From: Phytoactinopolyspora mesophila
Lineage (GTDB): Bacteria; Actinomycetota; Actinomycetes; Jiangellales; Jiangellaceae
Assembly (NCBI RefSeq): GCF_010122465.1
Contig: NZ_WLZY01000003.1
Location: 124,001 to 188,000, forward strand
Reading direction: 5' to 3'
Length of the DNA stretch: 64,000 bases
Below, piece after piece: positions 57,915-64,000 of this stretch. The notes under the pieces were generated by a model, which was not told the DNA's origin, made no database searches, and was given only the letters and a program-made list of their open reading frames with translations. Numbering within the stretch: the first letter of the stretch is position 1; every line of letters begins with the position of its first letter. The translations under genes were made by a program, and so were the position numbers.

Positions 57915-59597
57915 TCAGGAGGGTGATTCCGGGCAGCCGAGCTGCTCGGCACCTTCGACGTCCACCGGAAGCCGCCCGTGTGCCGTCTCGTTACCACGCA
58001 GCACGTCCACCAGGGCGGCAAATGCCTGGGGCGTCCTCCCATACAACGCGATCTTCGTCGGGGCCTCGCTTGCCCCCAGCGCGTACGGCGTGTCCAGCGC
58101 TACCACGACGTCCCCGCTCCCCGGATCGGTGCCGCCCAGCAACCGGACGACATCGCCCGAACCGACGCTGAGCCCGGCCTCCTCGGCCGCTGCCGTCAGC
58201 CTGGCCCGGTCCAATTCGGTGCCGCCCACCACCTCGATGGAATCGCTCACGTAGGGGCCCTCGCATTGGCCCGCCGCGATGGTCATACCGGCTAGCGAAG
58301 CGTCGTAGGACAGCTCGCCGTGCGAGCCGACAGCGTCCGGTCCGGGAGCTTCGTCGGCCTTCTGCTGGTGCAACATGAGCGCGACGCCGCGGGTGGCGGC
58401 CGCTGCCAGCCTGTCGGTGTCCAGCCGCCCGTCCGACACCGCCTCGACGATCGCGGCATGGGCTGCACGGACATCCGCGGGCATCAGGACGACGTCGATA
58501 CCGGCCTCCAAGGCCCGCACGGCCGCCTCGGCCGGCCCGTAGGCCTCGGTGATCGCCCCCATGTCCATCGCGTCGGTGACGATGAGTCCGTCGAAGCCGA
58601 GTTCGTCTCGCAGAAGGCCGACCACGTCGCTGGACAACGACGACGGGGTACCGGGATCGACCGCTTCGACCTCGATATGCCCGACCATGACCACCGGAAT
58701 CCCCGCCTCGACAGCCTCCCTGAACGGGATGAAATCCCGGTCCTGAAGTTCCTCGAGCGACGCGGTCTGCACCGGGAGCTCTTCGTGGCTGTCAGCAGGT
58801 ACCGATCCGTGTCCCGGGAAGTGTTTGACGACCGGGACGATGCCGGCCCGGGAGTAACCTTCCAGCGACGCTGCCACCAGATCGGAGACCAGCTCTGGAT
58901 TCGACGCTGCCGAGCGGCTGCCGATGGTGGGGTCGTCCGCGCCCGTGGTGACGTCGGCGTCAGGCGCGAAGACCATAGTGAAACCCATGGCGCGCAGCTC
59001 CTGGCCGCTGGCCCGGGCGACCTCCGTGGCGAGGTCGGCCGACCGAGCGGCACCGAAGGTCATGTAGGACGGGAATTCGGTGGCGGGTTCGCGAACTCTG
59101 GCAACCCGTCCACCTTCCTGATCAACACTGACGATCAGCGGATATCCGCGGTCGTCAGCGCTTTGCACTGCCTCGGCCGTCCGGCGCAGCTGGTCCGGGG
59201 ACTCGACGTTGTCTCCCATGACGATGACGCCACCCAGACCCAACTCGGCGATCAGCTCGGTGGGAGGTTCCAAGCCGCTGTAGTTCGCGACGATCACCTG
59301 GCCGGCCTGCTGTTCGACGGACATCTCCGCGACGATCGATTCCGCTTCTTCGTATTCACTAGTGGTGGGGCCCCACGCCAGCGGCTCCGGAGCCTCTGGC
59401 GAAGGCGAAGCAGCGGTGGTCTCGTGGGCCGTAGGCGTGGAGGTGGACACAGGCGGGCTCTCCTTCGGCGTTGAATCATCGGACGCACACGCGGCGACCA
59501 TCAGAGCTACGGCGGCGGTAATCGTCAGCAACCGGCTCATCCGAGGCAGTCTGCCACGCACGGCGACCAGATCGTTCGGTGGGAGCTGACGGCTCAT
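57915..59597 (-). CDS. Glycoside hydrolase family 3 lipoprotein (beta-N-acetylhexosaminidase-like)
   Basis: A 560-residue exported enzyme. The lipobox is MVAAC near residue 36, followed by a Ser/Thr/Pro linker. The GH3 barrel has [12 protein letters not shown] near residue 132, the NagZ-type loop [18 protein letters not shown] near 230 and the nucleophile region [13 protein letters not shown] near 310. A C-terminal domain of about 190 residues follows. It probably trims GlcNAc from peptidoglycan at the cell surface. ATG 59597 overlaps the tsaD stop (ATGA) with GAGG eight bases upstream; ATG 59540 would give a shorter signal peptide. Confidence 0.9.
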   Translation of the reverse strand: MSRQLPPNDLVAVRGRLPRMSRLLTITAAVALMVAACASDDSTPKESPPVSTSTPTAHETTAASPSPEAPEPLAWGPTTSEYEEAESIVAEMSVEQQAGQVIVANYSGLEPPTELIAELGLGGVIVMGDNVESPDQLRRTAEAVQSADDRGYPLIVSVDQEGGRVARVREPATEFPSYMTFGAARSADLATEVARASGQELRAMGFTMVFAPDADVTTGADDPTIGSRSAASNPELVSDLVAASLEGYSRAGIVPVVKHFPGHGSVPADSHEELPVQTASLEELQDRDFIPFREAVEAGIPVVMVGHIEVEAVDPGTPSSLSSDVVGLLRDELGFDGLIVTDAMDMGAITEAYGPAEAAVRALEAGIDVVLMPADVRAAHAAIVEAVSDGRLDTDRLAAAATRGVALMLHQQKADEAPGPDAVGSHGELSYDASLAGMTIAAGQCEGPYVSDSIEVVGGTELDRARLTAAAEEAGLSVGSGDVVRLLGGTDPGSGDVVVALDTPYALGASEAPTKIALYGRTPQAFAALVDVLRGNETAHGRLPVDVEGAEQLGCPESPS

Positions 59598-60640
59598 ACC
59601 AGCACCTCGGTGACCGGCAGCGAAGAATCGGTGCCGAAGTCGAGCGAACTCGGCGGTAGACCCCGTTCGACGACCGCTGCGCCCAGCGCCGCGATCATGG
59701 CGCCGTTGTCCGTGCACAACGACAGCCGAGGTTGTCTCAGCTCGATGCCGGCCGCGGCGCAGCGCTCGCGAGTGAGATCGCGAATACGCGCGTTCGCCGC
59801 TACCCCGCCGGCGAGCACCATCGTCCGCACATCGCGCTCCTTGCACGCTAGTACCGCCTTGTGGGTGAGCACGTCGGCCACAGCCTCCTGGAATGCCGCG
59901 GCGACATCGGCCACCGGCACCGTCACACCGTCACGCTCAGCTGTCTCGACCCACCGGGCCACTGCCGTCTTCAGCCCGGAGAAGGAGAAATCATAGCGGT
60001 GCCGGTTCATATCGCGCTGGCTGGTCAGGCCCCGCGGAAAGCGGATGGACGACGGGTCGCCGCCGGCAGCCGACTTCTGGATGTGCGGCCCGCCCGGATA
60101 TGGCAGGCCGATGAGGCGGGCAACCTTGTCGAAGGCTTCTCCGGCGGCGTCGTCGAGGGTCTGCCCCAGCAGAGTCGCCGCCGTAGCGATGTCCGTGACC
60201 TCGAGGATCTCGGTGTGGCCACCGGATACCAGCAACGCCACTACCGGTTCTGTCAGCGGGCCGTTTTCGAGCTGCTCCGCCGCGACATGACCCACGAGAT
60301 GGTTGACGCCGTACAGGGGCTTTCCAAGTGCGATGGCCAGCGCCTTGGCGGCAGACACGCCCACCATGAGGGCACCGGCCAGCCCGGGGCCCGCGGTCAC
60401 GGCAATGGCGTCGACGTCGGCGAGGGTGACTCCGGCTTCGTCGAGCGCACGCTGCAGCGTGGGAGTCATCGCCTCCAGGTGTGCCCGGCTCGCAACCTCA
60501 GGCACCACACCCCCGAACCGGGCGTGCTCCTCGATGCTGCTCGCCACCGCGTTGGCGAGCAGCGTAGTGCCCCGGACCAGGCCGACGCCGGTCTCGTCGC
60601 AGGATGTCTCGATGCCCAGGATCAGGGGTTGTACGGCCAC
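59594..60640 (-). CDS. tsaD: tRNA t6A37 threonylcarbamoyltransferase subunit TsaD
   Basis: Transfers the threonylcarbamoyl group to A37 of ANN-decoding tRNAs, with TsaB and TsaE. The 348-residue ASKHA-fold protein has [13 protein letters not shown] near residue 9, the metal-binding GVNHLVGH near 110, [10 protein letters not shown] near 137 and [14 protein letters not shown] near 270. The GTG start is at 60640. The stop overlaps the start of the glycosidase lipoprotein gene, an odd coupling of tRNA modification and wall turnover. Confidence 0.97.
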   Translation of the reverse strand: MAVQPLILGIETSCDETGVGLVRGTTLLANAVASSIEEHARFGGVVPEVASRAHLEAMTPTLQRALDEAGVTLADVDAIAVTAGPGLAGALMVGVSAAKALAIALGKPLYGVNHLVGHVAAEQLENGPLTEPVVALLVSGGHTEILEVTDIATAATLLGQTLDDAAGEAFDKVARLIGLPYPGGPHIQKSAAGGDPSSIRFPRGLTSQRDMNRHRYDFSFSGLKTAVARWVETAERDGVTVPVADVAAAFQEAVADVLTHKAVLACKERDVRTMVLAGGVAANARIRDLTRERCAAAGIELRQPRLSLCTDNGAMIAALGAAVVERGLPPSSLDFGTDSSLPVTEVLV

Positions 60641-60690
60641 AAGAGTCGATTATCCACGGCAGCGTTGAGCCCTGCTCAGCGCCATCGCTC

Positions 60691-60780
60691 CGGTGATCGT
60701 GAGCTGATTTCAGCGCCGCCGTCCCCATTTCAGGAGCGATTCAGGTCGTCATGACGGCAGCGAGACGCTCACGATCACCG
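60691..60780. repeat. Inverted repeat with CGGTGATCGTGAGC arms (family B-like)
   Basis: The arms CGGTGATCGTGAGC (60691-60704) and its exact complement (60767-60780) flank a 62-base loop. The outer CGGTGATCGT is shared with the repeats at 19205 and 48051, but the inner part differs. The rimI stop codon (60775-60777) is in the right arm and tsaD starts 51 bases beyond the left arm. Confidence 0.8.
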
Positions 60781-61308
60781 GGATAGCGAAAGACTCATCA
60801 CCAAGCCGTCCCGGTTTCCCCCGAAATAGCCAGGGCGCACCCCGATCTGCTCGAACCCATGCCGGGTATAGAAGGCCAGCGCGGGTTCGTTGTCCACCCG
60901 CACCTCGATGGTGAGCGACGTCGCGCCGTGTGCACGAGCCTCTTCGGCCATCACTGCCAAGAGCTTGCTACCGATGCCCCGCCGCTGCTCGTCGGTAGCC
61001 ACGGCGATGGTGTGGATGTCGGCCGGCTCTTTCCACATGGACGGCAGCCGCAGCCCGGCGTATCCGGCGATGCGCGTGTCCGGCCCGGTCCGTGGCAACG
61101 GACCTGGTTCGTCTGACCGCACGATCCGGCCGCCCGCTGGGCCCAGCTCATACTCCGCGACCACATACCATCGTGTCGCCGGCATCCCGGCCAGCTCAGA
61201 TCGGAAGATCTGAGCCGACCAGGGCGGGTCACCCGCGAACAGCTCCTGCTCGAGCGGGAGCAACGCCTCGATGTCCGCCAGCCGCATCGGCCGGATCCGG
61301 ACGGTCAC
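60775..61308 (-). CDS. rimI: Ribosomal-protein-alanine N-acetyltransferase
   Basis: A 177-residue GNAT acetyltransferase, expected to modify the N-terminus of ribosomal protein S18. Motif A is IAVATDEQRRGIGSKLL near residue 100, and the C-terminal ARAHGATSLTIEVRVDNEPA and FYTRHGFEQIG are the usual RimI blocks. About 25 extra residues (EYELGPAGGRIVRSDEPG) sit between strands near residue 55. It overlaps tsaB by four bases and is followed by a family B-like hairpin. Confidence 0.93.
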   Translation of the reverse strand: MTVRIRPMRLADIEALLPLEQELFAGDPPWSAQIFRSELAGMPATRWYVVAEYELGPAGGRIVRSDEPGPLPRTGPDTRIAGYAGLRLPSMWKEPADIHTIAVATDEQRRGIGSKLLAVMAEEARAHGATSLTIEVRVDNEPALAFYTRHGFEQIGVRPGYFGGNRDGLVMSLSLSR

Positions 61309-61997
61309 GGCTGTTGCCGCCCCGCAAGCGATGAGGCGGTTCGGCTCAGCACGCTCTTACGCTTCGACGCCGGGGTGACATCTGGCCGGCGGAGATACAG
61401 CGGGCGTGGCTCGAGGATGTCGATCGATTTGCCGGCCACGGCCAAGGCGAGGTCGGCTGCGGAAGGGTACTCGGGCATCAGCGCAGCGGCGAAAGCTTCC
61501 GGATACAGCCTGGCACCCGCGCCGGCCGCGGGTAGGCCCGGGGAAATCTCACCGGCATCGGCGGCCGGTCCGACGTCCGGGCCGCTGATTCGCCGGCCCG
61601 AGGCGTCGTATCCGGCCCAGTAGACCTCGCGGCGGCGCGCGTCGGTGGCCACCATGAATGGGCCGTCGTCATGAAAACCTCCGGCCACCACGCCGTGGGC
61701 AACGACGTCCAGGCTGCAAACTCCGCGTACCGGAACGTCCAGCGCCGCGCCCAGTGTGAGCGCGGCGGCCAGCCCAACCCGCAGACCCGTGAATGGCCCT
61801 GGGCCGACGCCTACCGCGATCTCGGAGATCTCCCGGCGGTCCGCCTTCGCAGTGGCAAGGGCGGCGAAGATGGCGGGGACGAGCAATTCGGTATGCCGGC
61901 GGGCGTCGATGGTGGTCGACTCGGCGACGACACGGTCCCCGTTGTGTAGAGCGACCGTCACCGCGGGCGTCGCTGTGTCCAGGGCTAAGAGCAGCAC
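61305..61997 (-). CDS. tsaB: tRNA t6A37 biosynthesis protein TsaB
   Basis: A 230-residue ASKHA-fold scaffold protein that dimerises with TsaD. The N-terminal LLLALDTATPAVTVAL and the signature GVGPGPFTGLRVGLAAALTL near residue 68 are clear. GTG 61997 begins right at the family N-terminus, although its ribosome-binding site is weak; ATG 62039 would add 14 residues. It overlaps rimI and together with tsaD forms the tsaB-rimI-tsaD group. Confidence 0.93.
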   Translation of the reverse strand: MLLLALDTATPAVTVALHNGDRVVAESTTIDARRHTELLVPAIFAALATAKADRREISEIAVGVGPGPFTGLRVGLAAALTLGAALDVPVRGVCSLDVVAHGVVAGGFHDDGPFMVATDARRREVYWAGYDASGRRISGPDVGPAADAGEISPGLPAAGAGARLYPEAFAAALMPEYPSAADLALAVAGKSIDILEPRPLYLRRPDVTPASKRKSVLSRTASSLAGRQQP

Positions 61998-62146
61998 GAT
62001 TGTTAACTTTACGTGGTGCGCCTGGAATCGGGTGGCCAATGTCGCTCTGTTGGGCCCTGGATGGGCTGGTGCCGAGCTCGCCGTCCGACGTTTACGCAGT
62101 CCGGCAGCCCAGGGGCACGATTCCCGGAATGCCCGCCGCGGCGGGA

Positions 62147-62194
62147 CTTAGAGGCCGCGCAGTATGGGAGTCGCCTGACAGCGAGGCCTCTAAG
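62147..62194. terminator. Hairpin spanning the pentapeptide-gene stop codon
   Basis: CTTAGAGGCC (62147-62156) and GGCCTCTAAG (62185-62194) are perfect complements around 28 bases. The stop codon of the pentapeptide-repeat gene (62190-62192) lies inside the right arm. Probably a terminator separating it from tsaB. Confidence 0.65.
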
Positions 62195-62903
62195 AAAGCA
62201 CGACGATGCCCAGATGCCCGAGGATGACCGCGGCCTGGTTACCGGAGATGACGGCACCGGCGAGCCTGTGTGCGTCCTGCAGCGGAAACTCGCCGAGGTC
62301 AGCTCCGCGCAGGTCGGCACCGTCGAGCTCGGCTGCGCGGAGTTCGGCGCCGCGCAGCCGGGAGTCGATCCACATCGTGTCTCGCAGATCAGCCCCCGCG
62401 AGGACGGCGTCATCCAGCCGCAGGCCTTCCAGCGTCTGCCCACGGAGGCTGATCCCGGACAGCGTCGCGAGCATCAGGTTGCACCTGGAGAACTGGCACC
62501 CGAGACCCCGGGTGTCGTCAAAACGGATACCGATCATCCGGCAGCCGGTGAACTTCGTCCCAGCCACCATGGCACCGGCCCAGTTGGTGTTGGCGAGGTC
62601 GACGCCCTCGAACGTGGCGTCTGTCACATCGGCCCGTTTGAGCTGGGCTTTCGGCGCTGATCCGCCCTTCCACGTGGAGCCGTCGAGGTACGCGCCGACC
62701 AAGGTCGCGTTGTCGAACCGGCAGCCCTCGAAGGTGGCCCCGACCAGCCATGCTTTCGACAGGTCGGACTCAGTGAAGTCGCAGCGGCGGAACACCCGTG
62801 GGTGGTCGAGTTCGCCAGCTAGCTCGGCCCGCAGGTCACGCTCGCTCAAGTCGGTGTCGACGATCTCGGCGCCGCTGCTGAGCTGTTCCTCGACAGATGT
62901 CAT
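62190..62903 (-). CDS. Pentapeptide-repeat protein
   Basis: A 237-residue protein largely built from A(D/N)LXX-type pentapeptide repeats from about residue 45 to 215, for example ADLRDTMWIDSRLRGAELRA and DGADLRGADLGE. It should fold as a right-handed quadrilateral beta-helix. Relatives include gyrase-protecting Qnr/MfpA proteins, but most have no known role. ATG 62903 is preceded by GAGG; GTG 62918 is an alternative. It interrupts the t6A gene group between tsaE and tsaB. Confidence 0.92.
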   Translation of the reverse strand: MTSVEEQLSSGAEIVDTDLSERDLRAELAGELDHPRVFRRCDFTESDLSKAWLVGATFEGCRFDNATLVGAYLDGSTWKGGSAPKAQLKRADVTDATFEGVDLANTNWAGAMVAGTKFTGCRMIGIRFDDTRGLGCQFSRCNLMLATLSGISLRGQTLEGLRLDDAVLAGADLRDTMWIDSRLRGAELRAAELDGADLRGADLGEFPLQDAHRLAGAVISGNQAAVILGHLGIVVLS

Positions 62904-62965
62904 TCGGGCCTCGACCACCGTTCAACCGCTTGGGCGCCATGTCGGATGTCGCCGTTTCTACCACG

Positions 62966-63451
62966 TCACACTGACAACGCCGCTCGCAGTTGGGCGTCGT
63001 CCCAGCGGATGCCGATTCCCGCAATACGAACGCGGCGCGGCTCGCCGGCGCCGTGGCCGGCATGCGCGGAGCGATCGATGTGTATCTCCAGGCGTTCACC
63101 GGCCAGGCCCTCCGCGAGCCCTTCGCCCCATTCGACGACGGTCACGGCTTCATCGAGGGTCGCTTCGAGGTCGATGTCCTCGAGTTCGTCCCAACCGCTG
63201 AGGCGGTAGGCGTCGACATGCACTAGAGGTGGGCCGTCCACCAGTGACGGATGCACCCGGGCGATGACGAACGTCGGCGATGTGATCGGCCCGCGTACTC
63301 CGAGCCCGTCGCCCAGCCCTTGGGTGAGGGTGGTCTTGCCGGCACCCAGCGCTCCCCCAAGCAGAACGAGATCGCCGGCCCGCAGAGACTTCGCCAGCCG
63401 GGTGCCCAAGCTGGCCATTTCGTCGGCGGACACCACGTCGAGTTCGATCAT
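62966..63451 (-). CDS. tsaE: tRNA t6A37 biosynthesis ATPase TsaE
   Basis: A 161-residue P-loop ATPase needed for turnover of the TsaBD complex. Walker A is GGALGAGKTTLTQGL near residue 33, followed by TSPTFVIAR, VHVDAYRLSGWDELEDIDL and VVEWGEGL. It starts in an ATGA overlap with the upstream hydrolase gene, so the two are coupled. Confidence 0.95.
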   Translation of the reverse strand: MIELDVVSADEMASLGTRLAKSLRAGDLVLLGGALGAGKTTLTQGLGDGLGVRGPITSPTFVIARVHPSLVDGPPLVHVDAYRLSGWDELEDIDLEATLDEAVTVVEWGEGLAEGLAGERLEIHIDRSAHAGHGAGEPRRVRIAGIGIRWDDAQLRAALSV

Positions 63452-64000
63452 TTCCGTCTCCAGAGCGCAAGCACGCTGGCCCGGGACCGCCGGGAAGGAC
63501 GCGGCCCGCGGCGAACTTGTTCGATCAGGGTATCCAGGTAGTCGGTGACCAGCCCGGCGCGTTCCAGCAAAACCATGTGCCCCGAGTCAGCGACTTCGAC
63601 GTACTCAGCCAACGGGAGCCCTTCCGCGATGTCACGGCTGTGCCGCAGCGGCGTCAAATGGTCGTTCTCCGCGGCGATCACCAGACCGGGTATACCCGCG
63701 AGGACCGGGAGCGCGGCGTGCGCGTCGATCCCCCAAACCACCGGCAGGAACTCGGCGAGGACGTCCACCGGCGTCGAGGCATTCATCTGGGCGGTGAACT
63801 CCACGAGAGCCGGCGATGCGCCCCGGGAGAACGAGTAGCGGCGGGTGATGACGTAGCCGAGGTCGCTACCCGCGCGCCGGCCTCGCTCGATCAGCTCCGG
63901 CCGGCGTGCCAAGGCGGCCACGAGACCCGGCGCCGAGCGAGTAGCCAGCCGCCCGAACGGCGTGGGCAGGCCGAAAGTCGATGCGTTGAGACCTTCGGCG
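63448..64000 (-). CDS. Alpha/beta-fold hydrolase, N-terminus outside the window
   Basis: The frame is open to the window edge, so about 183 C-terminal residues are visible and the nucleophile elbow is missing. The visible part has a cap region (FGLPTPFGRLATRSAPGL), the acid loop GLVIAAENDHLTPL and the catalytic-His segment EVADSGHMVLLERAGLV. It overlaps tsaE, as alpha/beta hydrolases often do in actinobacterial t6A operons. The substrate is unknown; a lipase, esterase or lysophospholipase-like activity is likely. Confidence 0.88.
   Translation of the reverse strand, partial: AEGLNASTFGLPTPFGRLATRSAPGLVAALARRPELIERGRRAGSDLGYVITRRYSFSRGASPALVEFTAQMNASTPVDVLAEFLPVVWGIDAHAALPVLAGIPGLVIAAENDHLTPLRHSRDIAEGLPLAEYVEVADSGHMVLLERAGLVTDYLDTLIEQVRRGPRPSRRSRASVLALWRRK

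Overview
The window is high-GC DNA with strong GC bias at third codon positions and many GTG starts. Its gene set points to a mycelial or soil-type actinomycete: a CvnABCD conservon, twin membrane Ser/Thr kinases, a GroEL1-type chaperonin with a His/Gly tail under CIRCE control, an IdeR/DmdR-type iron box, a GuaB3 paralogue and an F420-dependent oxidoreductase. A Jiangellales-like organism is a guess; no rRNA or other decisive marker is present, and I saw no tRNA, IS element, prophage or CRISPR array.

Left part (1-27.7 kb): a histidine-degradation cluster hutH-hutU-(M20 amidohydrolase)-hutF-hutI uses the formiminoglutamate deiminase route. It is followed by a CGNR regulator divergent from an MFS exporter, a CoA-binding protein and a DUF2332 protein. 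A siderophore uptake operon comes next (ATPase, lipoprotein, fused double permease) behind an iron box. Then come purE/purK, a GtrA-like membrane protein, two acyl-CoA degradation genes (HMG-CoA lyase and an enoyl-CoA hydratase), guaB and its paralogue, an orphan LAL-type LuxR regulator, a lipoprotein, a PPOX-fold protein and an aminotransferase.

Middle part (27.7-48.4 kb): a three-gene importer of the proposed F420-0 type, a secreted M28 peptidase, a CapA-like lipoprotein, an F420-dependent oxidoreductase and a DUF2891 protein. The groES-groEL operon follows, then two unknown proteins, two adjacent Ser/Thr kinases, a THUMP-like methyltransferase, a glycerophosphodiesterase, a GCS2-type carboxylate-amine ligase and an M20D amidohydrolase.

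Right part (48.4-64 kb): an ABC importer of the nitrate/sulfonate/taurine type, an MHYT-domain protein leading directly into cvnABCD, a family 3 glycosidase lipoprotein, and the t6A tRNA-modification group tsaD-rimI-tsaB and tsaE with a pentapeptide-repeat gene in between. An alpha/beta hydrolase is cut by the window end.

The most unusual non-coding feature is a large set of long, often perfect inverted repeats placed at or within a few bases of stop codons. Several share sequence across distant loci, and they fall into at least three related families. One pair has unrelated stems around a conserved loop, and one 20-bp-arm palindrome lies in frame inside the MFS gene. Together they look like repeat-derived terminators.
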